In this document: positions 35,385-45,639 of the stretch, in pieces
Position numbering within the stretch: the first letter of the stretch is position 1
Layout of the letters: each line of letters starts with the position of its first letter
The notes under the pieces: generated by a model
The model's input: only the letters and a program-made list of their open reading frames with translations
The model's database searches: none
What the model was told of the DNA's origin: nothing
Translations under genes and position numbers: made by a program
DNA from: Spongilla lacustris
Lineage: Eukaryota > Porifera > Demospongiae > Spongillida > Spongillidae
DNA: 64,000 nucleotides
Direction: 5' to 3'
Assembly (NCBI GenBank): GCA_949361645.1
Contig: OX442415.1
Coordinates: 7,219,573 to 7,283,572, forward strand

Positions 35385-35386
35385 TA

Positions 35387-36530
35387 AGAGATAATAACCC
35401 TTGATCGGTGTATGTAATCATTTTGATGCATACATGTTCGCTAATCTGGTACAAATTGTAGCGATTATCTGGTACAGTCTGCTTGCTATCATACGTTGGT
35501 ACAGATAGTTAAATCACTATGTACCAGGTATGACGTCATGTATGGGTCACATACGCCTACATTTTGTTTCAGGAAATACAATTTGGCTGTGTAATCTAGA
35601 GGACACGACAAACAATGGGCATACACGTACACATGTTGAAGGAAACAGTAGTTTGCGGCCATTCAAATCGTGGACAGTAGCCTCGTTCCCCGAAATATTG
35701 AGCAACGAGCACCGACCTTTGAAACATGAGACTGCTTGTTAACACGGCACGTCCTGTTGCCATTTACAAGCCATACAAGGACTGTACCACTATTGTTCTA
35801 TTTATTGCCCAAATCACACGGTGCAGTGATGTTTCCACGATGTGGTATGGCTCGCGAAAATTGTCCAACTTTTGACGGACATCTCCACTTTGAAGCGCTT
35901 ATTCTCCCTGAAGGACAAATTCTATGACCAAACTAAAAGTGGAAAACCAAAGGAGACAGAAGGTACTTACAGCGTATCGTATGGAACTATTGCCACATTT
36001 TTTCTTGGCGGTGGTAGATACGTCTAAAGTTGAGTGTGCGTATGGCGTATACACGTACACGCGTGGTTTTGTGCAATTAACCGTGAGGTGGCTTCGCTTT
36101 CACATTCTGTGCTGCATTGAGCATCATGATACAAGATATGGTAGGTCCCTTGCATGATATTAAAACCTGGCGTGGTTGGACTCAGTCCCTAGCTCTCTGA
36201 GAAGGCCAAACCCTGCACGGGTACGCCAGTACGCCTTGCCCATGGGGTGGTATTATGAAATGCATCTTCAGTGGTACTAGTATTGAGATGCATGGGAATG
36301 ATGCTCTAAGGTTGACCATGAATATAGTGATGTTTCATGCTCTGTTGATAGACTTCAAATGGTGATATGTGTACCTATAGTGATGCATGTGTGTAGGGCA
36401 CTTCTCTCGTGCTACAGTAACCATTAATATACACAATGTGTTGATAGTATGCATCAGGTTTGGTCTATACTTGAAGAGCCTTATGAGGTTCCCTAAAAAT
36501 ACACCACTAACGTATTGTTGATGTTTGGCC
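35387..36530. other. no gene assigned
   Basis: A short open segment follows a tttgtttcag acceptor at about 35573 (NTIWLCNLED and onwards, stop at 35742), and further broken segments lie at 35740-36030. No domain recognised; could be a decayed gene or chance. Confidence 0.3.
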
Positions 36531-36534
36531 TTAA

Positions 36535-37104
36535 ATAACAATATGTATCCTGTGATAGTTGGTTCACAATCAGAGTCAAGATTCATTCCCAAAATTTTAC
36601 TACGAATTCAATGCGGAAAAAAAAAAAAGATCAAGAACCAGCTCGAAATTAGGCAATGGCGTTTCATTCTACAACAAATCGGCTTACTAAATCCCTTACC
36701 TCGCAGACAATCGAACAACTTTGTTCGCTTCTATAAGACCTCTTCCAACTTTACGAAATACGTGTCCAGTTTTCGACGTAGTTTTAGATCATCGATTTAC
36801 GGCCCCACTTACGCGATTTATCCAAGTACCTACCGTAAATCGATTTACGTCGAAAACTGGACACGTATTTCGTAAAGTTGGAAAAGGTCTTATAGAAGCG
36901 AACAAAGTTGTTCGATTATCTGCGTGCTTGGTCCGACTGCATAGCTTGATTTAGTAAGCCGATTTGTTGTAGAATGAAACGCCATTGCCTAATTTCGAGC
37001 TGGTTCTTGATCTATTTTTTTTCCGCATTGAATTCGTAGTTTAATTTTGGGAATGAATCTTGACTAGGATTGTGAACCAACTATCACAGGATATGTATTG
37101 TTAT
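36535..37104. mobile_element. 570-bp foldback element flanked by TTAA
   Basis: Inverted arms of about 260 bp (start ATAACAATATGTATCCTGTG; its complement at the right end) meet at ATCGATTTACGG / CCGTAAATCGAT around a 30-bp loop. TTAA lies on both sides (36531-36534, 37105-37108). TTAA duplication suggests piggyBac or Kolobok mobilisation. It abuts MKT copy B exactly at its TTAA, and copy A shows the same TTAAGTTAGGCATCG without the element. Confidence 0.85.
36796..36832 (+). repeat. shared loop motif, copy 3
   Basis: TTTACGGCCCCACTTACGCG followed by ATTTATCCAAGTACCTA. Forms the unpaired loop of the foldback element; near-identical to 17788-17825. Confidence 0.75.
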
Positions 37105-37106
37105 TT

Positions 37107-38118
37107 AAGTTAGGCATCGAATCATCATATTACAAAGCATGAGGACGTTTGGATGATGCCCAAGGGGTGCTTTAACTACCCAGGCGTTTTGTGTTGGTCT
37201 GCATGAAAAAAGGACACACATGTTTAAATAAATGTATCTTTATACTTTAACTAACTTGGATTCTTTGTCTACAAAGCATAAGCACATAACCATTCCTTAC
37301 AATAAAATGTTTTGTGACTACCCTATTTATCGCACACCACATCCTTCAATCAGCTAAGTTGTAAATGAAATCAATTTGAAGACTTAAGAAATCATTTTAT
37401 TTCTATTGTTGTAACATTGTATTTCGATGATGCCCAAGCACTGTTCTTTTCAAGCCAAGTATTCATGTTTAATTAGATGCATGCATCCATACGGGCATTA
37501 CATGTATGAATGATGCGCATGTGCGCAACCATTGCTTTTTTGCTATTTAGAATGAAGACAGTTATTGATCTAAGGAGGCTCATTAATGATTATAAAAAGG
37601 ATGTGAGTGAGCATGGATCCCTTCTAGCTCCTGAAATAAGAAATGGCTTAATGTTGTACATCAACTCCAACCTAAAAAATGCCAAACCTATTGGAAAAGC
37701 CAAGATAGTGGCAAAACTAGCACCAGGACAATATGTGAACATTAATGCATTGTGCACTTCCATTAAGCGTGTACTTCAAACTATCAATGATATGAAGAAG
37801 CATCTTACTAGAACCTGGAAAGATATTGTTTATTATCTTAATCTGAAATTTGAATTGCCTTTAAATGAATCCCAAACCAATACATTCAAAAATCCATTTT
37901 CATCAGTCAGTGCTCTGCACACTAGTCAAACGGACACCTCCTGCTCCATACCTATAAACCTTAGATCTAGCTCATTATTAATTGGAACACATCCATATAC
38001 ATACATGTATGTGTGTACATGCATATGTAAGGATGCAGTATCGGGCATTATAACAAATGAAACAACTGTAAGATATATACATAAACATTTCCCGGAGTCA
38101 CTTTCCCTTGCATTGTAG
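37107..38118 (+). CDS. MKT-family copy B, N-terminal domain intact
   Basis: The reading frame is open from the ATG at 37552 (after the tttttgctatttag site) to 38118, 188 codons. It starts MKTVIDLRRLINDYKKDVSE, then IRNGLMLYINSNLKNAKPIG, the IKRVLQTINDMKKHL.RTWKD segment and LKFELPLNESQ. The nearly identical copy A is broken, so B preserves the frame for the N-terminal domain. After 37971 the similarity to A stops abruptly and the frame runs into unrelated, cysteine-rich translation (TYMYVCTCICK), so the coiled coil is lost. Function unknown; its multi-copy state and association with transposase-like pieces suggest a mobile-element protein, though a lineage-specific host family is not excluded. 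Confidence 0.5.
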
Positions 38119-38851
38119 TATATAAATATGCAATCGATTAATAATATACATTGATGGGCGTGGCACAATAACAAATTTAGAGAGTGGATATCCACGAATA
38201 TGATCATGATATGATGTTCATGCATATGTTGCACAACGGCCATGGGCATGGCGTTGCATTGTTTGGACGAGAGATCAATATATGCAATACGGTTATCACG
38301 CCTTTTACGGGTGAAGGGAGGGTGTGAAGCAATGCATGCTACCATTTCGACGTCGTGTGACCTTTCCAGTTACAGTGTGACCGCTAATACAATTGATTGG
38401 TTTATAGTTGTTACATGTACGCATATACTGTATGTACATGTACAGAGCTAGCTGAAAGTTAATTGAATTATGTATTAAACTACCCAATGACCAATTCACG
38501 TGACTGAGATATTTGGCGGGTCGTAAGTAAAGGGGGTGGTAATATGGCACATTTGAGCCGGCAGGAATTCAGCGACGTATAGAATATCTTCAGCTAGAAT
38601 CTGTTGACCACAGCTGAACATTATATTATAGCTTCGTGACTACTATTATGATGCCAGGTGAGTTACACCTTTAGTTACACTCGTTATGCCATATATTATG
38701 GATTGAATTGATCGAAGGCTTTTTTTTTTTTGCACGGAAAGTCGTTCTTCGATGCTTATTCTGGCGGGGTTTTAAAATTGGTTACTGCCAATACTGGAGG
38801 TAGTACTACGCTACATCACAAGGTAAGCCCTGGTAACGATGTTCAGTAGCT

Positions 38852-39030
38852 AGGTTCCTGGGAGTTTACCTTTTCGCTGGTTCGACGTAACGTCGGGAAC
38901 AGTATTAATGGATTTCTGGTGCGTGGCTGAACAAAAGCGGTTCCTGGGAGTTTACCATTTCGCTGGTTCGACGTAACGTCGGGAACAGTATTTAATGGAT
39001 TCCTCAGTGGTGCGTGGCTGAACAAAAGCG
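38852..39030. repeat. 88-bp tandem duplication
   Basis: The unit 'ggttcctgggagtttacc' through 'gcgtggctgaacaaaagcg' occurs twice (38852-38939, 38940-39030). The second copy has a 4-bp insertion near its end. It contains the palindrome TTCGACGTAACGTCGGGAA. Located directly upstream of a candidate spliced gene. Confidence 0.9.
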
Positions 39031-39090
39031 CTAAAAGTAAGAGTGCATCGCTATAGTTGTTATTTATACTTTCCCTTCGTTTCAACACAG

Positions 39091-39468
39091 ATCGTGGCAT
39101 GTATTGCTTCTCTGCCTCCTGTCGCATTTATGCATGACCATTCCACTTGTGTGCAGTTCAGAACGAAAGTAGCACAAGGTAAACCCTACCAGTTATGCAT
39201 TTGCAATGAGGATTCACTTCAATAGCACTGTGCGGTACCAAAGAAAGGTAAGTGAAACAATTAGATTTAATAGTGTGATATTCGTTTTTATTATTCTTAG
39301 ATGGAGATCAGATGTTATCCCTGCGTGTACTGTCCGAGAGGTAAGGTCATCTGGCAAAATTGTTGCCCAATTCATGCTTTCTTTTTTATATACAGATCTG
39401 TCCCAGTTCTCAATCAACTTTGTGCTTATGTTATTTTGTACTGTGTGAAACCAATTATGTATTTTTAA
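39091..39468 (+). CDS. candidate spliced gene, three 3' exons
   Basis: Three exons with canonical sites are in register: 39091-39178 (after tttcaacacag; ends CAAG|GTAAAC, phase 1), 39301-39340 (after ttattcttag; ends GAGAG|GTAAGG, phase 2) and 39396-39468 (after ttatatacag; stop TAA). Introns are 122 and 55 bp. The joined peptide has IVACIASLPPVAFMHDHSTC, then QDGDQMLSLRVLSE, then RSVPVLNQLCAYVILYC. No family recognised. A start codon is not identified: ATGATGCCAG|GTGAGT at 38650 has the wrong phase to join directly. Confidence 0.35.
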
Positions 39469-40195
39469 TAACCTGCAACATATTCAGTACAAGGAATTAA
39501 TTGACATAACCCGTAAATTAACCACGTATCTTCCAATTGCCAATACGTCATACAATAATTCTTACGTACAAGTACGCGGTCCTCGTACGGTGTTTGCCCG
39601 GTTTCGTTCAAAATTGCACGTACGCGTGCGATAATTAATCCGAACTCATCCGTGCGCGTACAAATTAGCTTCCGGGACCGTGAAATCAATCGTATGAAAT
39701 CGGTCCACTCGCGGTTTCGGATGCAAATGGCTCGCGTAACTCGGAAGCATGCTCTTCCGGTCGATATTACGTGTTCTCTCGGGCCCGGAATCAATGCCCT
39801 GAATTGCTGTGGAAACACCATTCAGATGCAGCCATACTTTTTTTTTTCATCACATAATAAACGGTTATGCTTTGCTATGAATAATGCGGTTTCAGTTGCT
39901 TTGTTCGGTCACATAGCCTAGATGTAACACCACAGAGACCAGCTCCAGAAACGTTGCAGAGTCTATGGAAGCCTTTTGGTGGCTACAGGGAAGAAAAGGA
40001 GGGCATTCTCTCAATGTTCAGAGTTACCATAAGCATACACTCCCTGATGGCACCCACTGTAAGTGCTTGTGACGTGTGTTTGAGCAGTACTTTGACAGGG
40101 TAGTTATAAGTGTAAACAGAATTATTAAAGAGAACCAACAGACTGGCATTAGTGTAGTACAGTAAATAGAAGGGAAAGTGTAACAACAAGGGAGA
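39469..40195. other. no gene recognised
   Basis: CG-containing unique sequence at 39560-39790; no supported ORF. Confidence 0.35.
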
Positions 40196-41168
40196 ATGGG
40201 AGGGCTAAAGAGAGTGAGGGGGAGAGGTGGGAGGGAGAGCAGAGGGGAGGGAGAGGGGAAGGGAGAGGGGAAGGGAGGGGGAGTGGGGAGGAAAGGAGAG
40301 GGGAGAGGAGAGGGGAGAGGATGGGGAGAGGAGGGGGAATGGAGAGGATTCCAGAGAGGAGAGGGGAGAGGAAGGGAGGAGAGGGAATGATAGGGGAGAG
40401 GAGGGGAGGAGAGGGGTGAGGAGGGGAGGGGAGGGGAGAGGAGGGGAGGAGAGGGGAGAGGAGGGGAGGAGAGGGGAGAGGAGGGGAGGAGAGGGGAGAA
40501 GAGGGGAGGAGAGGGGAGAGGTGGGGAGGAGAGGGGAGAGGAGGGGAGGAGAGGGTAGGGGAGGAGAGGGTAGGGGAGGAGAGGGGAGGGGAGGAGAGGG
40601 GAGGGGAGGAGAGGGGAGGGGAGGAGAGGGGAGGGGAGGAGAGGGGAGGGGAGGAGAGGGGAGGGGAGGAGAGGGGAGGGGAGGAGAGGGGAGGGGAGGA
40701 GAGGGGAGGGGAGGAGAGGGGAGGGGAGGAGAGGGGAGGGGAGGAGAGGGGAGGGGAGGAGAGGGGAGGGGAGGAGAGGGGAGGGGAGGAGAGGGGAGAG
40801 GATGGGAGGAGAGGGGAGAGGAGGGGAGGAGAGGGGAGAGGAGGGGAGGAGAGGGGAGGGGAGGAGAGGGGAGAGGAGGGGGAGAGGGGAGAGAAGAGGG
40901 GAGAGGTGGGGAGGGAGGAGGGGAGGAGGGGAGGGGAGGGAAGGGGAGGAGGGGAGGGGAGGAGGGGAGGGGAGGGGGAGGGAAGGGGAGGAGAGAGGAT
41001 GGAGGGAGGAGAGGGGAGGGAGGAGGGAGAGGGGAGGGGAGGGAGAGGGAGGAGGGGGAGGGAGAGGGGAGGGAGGAGGGAGAGGGGAGGGAGGAGGGAG
41101 TGAGGAGGGAGAGGGGAGTGAGGAGGGAGAGGTGAGGGAGGAGGGAGAGGGGAGGGAGAGGGGAGGGA
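40196..41168. repeat. GA-rich satellite, 15-bp core unit
   Basis: Nearly 1 kb of strand-asymmetric G/A sequence. The core (40600-40800) is a regular 15-bp AGAGGGGAGGGGAGG repeat; the flanks are irregular GGGAGG/GGGGAGA. It runs into a gap. Very long open frames on both strands (Gly-Glu-Arg or Pro-Ser-Leu repeats) are artefacts of the composition. The sequence could form G-quadruplex or triplex DNA. Confidence 0.95.
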
Positions 41169-41368
41169 NNNNNNNNNNNNNNNNNNNNNNNNNNNNNNNN
41201 NNNNNNNNNNNNNNNNNNNNNNNNNNNNNNNNNNNNNNNNNNNNNNNNNNNNNNNNNNNNNNNNNNNNNNNNNNNNNNNNNNNNNNNNNNNNNNNNNNNN
41301 NNNNNNNNNNNNNNNNNNNNNNNNNNNNNNNNNNNNNNNNNNNNNNNNNNNNNNNNNNNNNNNNNNNN
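41169..41368. other. assembly gap (200 N)
   Basis: Exactly 200 N directly after the GA satellite; true distance unknown. Confidence 0.99.
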
Positions 41369-41630
41369 AGTTGGGGTTCTTCACTTAATTGCCCCCCCTG
41401 GAAATCTCTGAGCGGACGCCTATGCGTAGTGCAAAGTTTGTAAGGTTGTCGGTTGTCAAGGGTGGTTGCTAAGGCATTACGCCACTTTTTCAATATTTCA
41501 ATGGGTATGCCTTTTGTCCACAAAATGTATGGCCGCAAACCACTGTGAACAGCTTTTGGGGCGTATACCGTACTATTTATTAACCAGCCACAATAAGCCC
41601 TAGATCGCGTGATACATTGTCTGCGATAAC

Positions 41631-41885
41631 ATGGAATTGAAAGCGTTCGATAAGCTGTACGATCGTTTGGAAAGTTGCATAACACCTGCAGATATAACAG
41701 GCGGGTGTTTTGCAAGTGGTATCATCTCAAGCAGAGAGCGCGATATCGTTCAAGACACTGTCGTGTGAACGCAGCACTGTTGAGTGCCATCAGGAGATCC
41801 ATAGTGATTAATCCAGACTCATTCTATAAATTTCTTGACATACTCAACAAAGAGCCCAAATACAACTCTTTAGTGAAAGAAATAC
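41631..41885 (+). CDS. NLR gene exon 1: CARD-like domain, frameshifted
   Basis: The ATG at 41631 starts MELKAFDKLYDRLESCITPA, continues with DIT and FASGIISSRERDIVQ, and then stops. From about 41755 the +1 frame continues VNAALLSAIRRS, INPDSFYKFLDILNKEPKYN and SLVKEI. Together this has the six-helix pattern of a CARD (L...I.p.di...f..giIs..er..i......naaLL.air.....f..FL.iL.k...y..Lv.ei). CARDs couple NLR sensors to signalling adaptors. One base appears missing near 41752-41765, so this allele is inactive or the assembly is wrong. The exon ends ATAC|GTAAGT in phase 1. Confidence 0.7.
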
Positions 41886-41950
41886 GTAAGTTATGTTTGT
41901 ATAAGAATTAATGATGCAGAGCCACGTTCCGATATGTGACGTATATGTAG

Positions 41951-42757
41951 GTGGCCAAGTTCAGGAGCTGAGAACTGAAGCGAGCGAGCATGAACCTAGT
42001 GAATCAAAAGGTACGTAGGTCGTACCCAGACCCAAACGTATATAAGCCAGTTTTATTGATACTGTAACGTTTGAGTCGACTACTGAGTACGGGGCAGGGG
42101 GGGGGGGGGGGGGGGGGGGGGGTATATAATAACAAGCACAATATACATGTATGGAAAACATAGTACGTGTACAAATATAATGAATTTTACCTGTAAGTGT
42201 TCTCTTTAAATACAATCAGTGTCTGCTGTGATTCTAACATATAGCTAAGCACTATAATGTAATGCAGGTACACTGCCTCACTGGATGACAATGGACGTGC
42301 CACCTCCCTGCTGAATGATAGCGATTCACTCGCTTCCAGCTGGCAGGTGCCTAGACCTTTATGTGGGTCATGCCTCCCTCCACAGTGGGTGTCCAGTCCT
42401 CTACAGGCACACATGTAGATGTGCAAGAATAAATATCTGGATGGGCCACTTAGTCCTGTAGGAAATTTATATGAAATTCGGTGATCACTTGCTCTCCATC
42501 TAGCTCCTCAGGCCACACCCACTACTGACGTCCCACTGAGAGTGAGGCAATATGCAGAGTACCTGAGGAGTGTGTATAACAGAAAGCCATGTGGAGACCA
42601 GTGGTCACCTGTGGTCTCCAAATGTTACATCAACCTGTCCACAGTTGAGAGTATTGAAGACTTCCCTAAGGAGAAAGAGGAGATTTGCACATTGGCAATG
42701 ATACACTCCACGATAGAAGAAGTTAAGAAGTTAAAGAGATCCATCGAGATTGGTCAA
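41951..42757 (+). CDS. NLR gene exons 2-4: linker to NACHT
   Basis: Three exons join in phase. Exon 2 (41951-42014) reads GQVQELRTEASEHEPSESKG. Exon 3 (42268-42346) is acidic and serine-rich (SLDDNGRATSLLNDSDSLAS). Exon 4 (42512-42757) has VPLRVRQYAEYLRSVYNRKP followed by W.PVVSKCYINLS and ends GGTCAA|GTAGGT. The exon-4 segment matches the conserved stretch just before NACHT (FISNA-like position: Y...L...Y......W.P....yI.L). Exon boundaries were chosen because only these give an open frame with consistent phase (2, 0, 0). A 28-base G run (about 42095-42122) lies in the intron between exons 2 and 3. Confidence 0.7.
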
Positions 42758-42814
42758 GTAGGTCTCTGTACTGCACCCAGGCTAAAGGGATTAGGTACAT
42801 GCTTTGATTTCTAG

Positions 42815-43568
42815 GTTGGCTTGTTAGGGGATGGTGAGAGGGCTAGCTGCATCATAGTGGAAGGGATTCCTGGCATAGGGAAATCAACATTCAGCTGGCA
42901 CCTTGGGGTCTGCTGGGCACAAAATGAGATCCTTCATGGCTACCATCTTGTTGTCCTCCTACGCTTGAGGGATGAGAGGGTGCAGCGAGCCAAGTATGTG
43001 TCTGATCTCTTCTACCATCATGACCAAACAACTCAGCAGTCTGTTGTCCAGTGGATTACCTCATGTGAAGGAGATGGTGTGATGATGGTTCTTGATGGCT
43101 ATGATGAGCTGCCTTCCCATCTGCAGACATCATCCATCTTTGCTGACATCATCAATAGGAAGGTGCTTCCTAAGATGACAGTGTTGGTGTCAACCCGACC
43201 TTCAGCTAACCAAAACCTCCATCAGCTGTGTCACTCACAGAAATGTCAGTGCATTGAGGTGATTGGTTTTGGTAAGGAAGAGATCCAGCAATATGTTGAT
43301 GGTGCCCTTGAACACAACAAGGAGTTAAGGGACCAGCTGAAGTCCTATCTTGAATATCATCCTCACATCCATGGCTTAATGTATGTTCCCCTTAACTGTG
43401 CCATTGTTGTACAGGTATTCAGAGATCAGATGAAGAACAAAAGCCAACCTCCTCAAACTCACACAGAAGTGTACCAATTGTTGGTCAAGACTGTACTGAA
43501 GCGTCATGAGCAGAAGTCAGTGAAGCCTCCAGCTGCCAAGAGACCCAAGAGAGCATGTACCATCCCAA
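42815..43568 (+). CDS. NLR gene exon 5: NACHT NTPase domain
   Basis: After a 57-bp intron the exon encodes CIIVEGIPGIGKSTFSWHLG, the Walker A P-loop with GK(S/T). Walker B is MMVLDGYDELP about 75 residues later. VLVSTRPSAN is the sensor-1 arginine motif and VPLNCAIVVQVF is the GxP-like winged-helix motif region. The order and spacing are those of NACHT domains of animal NOD-like receptors, cytosolic sensors that oligomerise upon ligand binding. The frame is intact through all NTPase motifs. It ends CCCAA|GTAAGT in phase 1 after a basic stretch (KRPKRACTIP). The downstream intron is occupied by a 9.8-kb insertion that begins one base after the donor hexamer. Confidence 0.92.
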
Positions 43569-43859
43569 GTAAGTCAGGGGCGGATTTAGGGGGGGGGGTG
43601 GGGGGGGATCCAGGTGGTCCAGACCCCCCCCTTTCCTATCTGAAGAATGACGTAAATGCTTGCACATTGTTCTAGCCAAGTTTTGTGTTCTGGTCTCCGT
43701 TAAAATCTGTTCACTGCTATTTCCATACATCGTTTTGTGTTCGCTGCATACCTTTGTACATGGAACATGCATTTGTTATGTTTCTTCAATTTCTTTCCAA
43801 TCACGCAGACCGAAAGTTCAAGTCTACCAAGTGGTTTATAAAACCTAAACCACCGAGAC

Positions 43860-44765
43860 ATTTTTAGGGCCAATTAGTATAATTTTGCCCCCTACGCAAC
43901 AATTTCCCTTGGCAACTTTGTGGACTCCACTGTAAAATGTGGGACAAATATATGATGTAATTCATGCATACGTCACGGCGGTACTATAATAATGTAGCTA
44001 GCCGTGTTGTCGGTAGTGGACGTACATGCACCAAGCAAGAGTAAAAGTAGGGCGTACGAGGCGCGCGTGCGAACATGCACACTCTGGACTAGATGCGATC
44101 AGACCAACATCCATGATAGCTAGCTTCTGTAAAGCGATCACGTTGTACAAGAGGCTAGCGCTGATTCATAATACTGTCGACTCGTCGAGCCACTAGTTAG
44201 GACAACTCTAGCTTGCTACAGCTAGCGCTAGGTTTGTGTCGAGTCAGTACCAGTACGTGACGTGCGCAGTAATTAAAAGCAGATTCGCATCGACATAGCC
44301 GGGTGAGTATGCGTTTAATGTTTACAGATACATTCGTGGTTGTGGTTGAAGGACTCTACAAATGTGTGGTCGCGATCGAAAGGAGTAGGTACTACCGGTA
44401 GTACCAGTCGACATACTAGTAGCCAAGATGCGTGGTGTTGTATAGGCAAAACAGGGCATACTATTGCGTATTAACCACTCCTTTTCTAATATCACCGATA
44501 TAGAGAAGGTGTCTAAAGGTGATGAGCGTGGTTTGTAAGGAAGACAGTCGAGCTAGCCAGTGGGTGTGGCTTTACTAACTGTTTCGCGCGCGTAGAGGTC
44601 ACTTTACAATTACCGTATACCGCTCGAGCTCCATCTAGCTAGCTCCGGTCCTAGCCTAACCGGCCGGGTAGCTGGCCTAACTAATGACCAAAACAAAATA
44701 CCGGAGTGTAATATACTACCGGGGGTAAATAGCCCATGTCAGGTGATGAAGCTGGATGTTAGAAT
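43860..44765. other. no gene recognised
   Basis: Unique, CTAGCTAG-rich sequence between the left end of the insertion and the 18-bp satellite; no supported ORF. Confidence 0.35.
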
Positions 44766-44769
44766 ACAA

Positions 44770-45635
44770 CATCCTCACACCTTACCCCTACCTACTATCA
44801 CACCCCTAGCTCCCTACTATCACACCCCTCCCTAGTCCCTACCATCACACCCCTCCCTACTATCACACCCCTCACTACACCACACCCCTCACTACATCAC
44901 ACCCCTCCCTACCATCACACCCCATCTACCATCACACCCCTCCCTACACCACACCCCTCCCTACTATCACACCCCTCCCTACTATCACACTCCTCCCTAC
45001 TATCACACCCCTCCCTACACCACACCACACCTACTATCACACCCCTCCCTACTATCACACACCTCCCTACACCACACCCCTCCCTACACCACACCCCTCC
45101 CTACACCACACCACACCTACTATCACACCCCTCCCTACTATCACACACCTCCCTACACCACACCCCTCCCTACACCACACCCCTCCCTACACCACACCCC
45201 TCCCTACACCACACCCCTCCCTACCATCACACCCCTCCCTACTATCACACCCCTCCCTACTATCACACCCCTCCCTACCACACTCCTCCCTACTATCACA
45301 CCCCACCTACCATCGCACCCCTCCCTACCATCACACCCCTCCCTACCATCACACCCCTCCCTACCATCACACCCATCCCTACCATCACACCCCTCCCTAC
45401 CATCACACCCCTCCCTACCATCACACCCCTCCCTACCATCACACCCCTCCCTACCATCACATCCCTCCCTACTATCACACCCCTCCCTACAGCACACACC
45501 TCCCTACTATCACACCCCTCCCTACACCACACCCCTCCCCTCCCTACACTACACCCCTCCCCTCCCTACACCACACCCCTCCCCTCCCTACACCACACCC
45601 CTCCCTACCATCGCACCCATCACACACCTCCTATT
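44770..45635. repeat. 18-bp minisatellite (CCCTCCCTACCATCACAC)n
   Basis: About 48 tandem units of 17-18 bp. ACCATCACA, ACTATCACA and ACACCACA variants alternate in blocks, a sign of unequal exchange. The Cys-Asp-Gly-Arg-Glu-Gly repeat frames on the minus strand are translations of the unit. Scattered related words continue to about 46.3 kb. Confidence 0.95.
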
Positions 45636-45639
45636 AATG

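Noticed and set aside
40024..41715. Very long open frames on both strands (up to 563 codons)
   Set aside because: They are translations of GA-rich satellite and run through a 200-N gap.
42795..42814. 20-bp intron in the NLR between GGATTAG and ttctag
   Set aside because: Too short and out of phase; the 57-bp intron 42758-42814 fits phase and consensus.
45204..45532. Cys-Asp-Gly-Arg-Glu-Gly repeat ORFs
   Set aside because: Reading of the 18-bp CCCTCCCTACCATCACAC satellite.
44770..45635. Possible telomeric or CRISPR-like array
   Set aside because: Units are contiguous without spacers, do not match TTAGGG, and are typical minisatellite.
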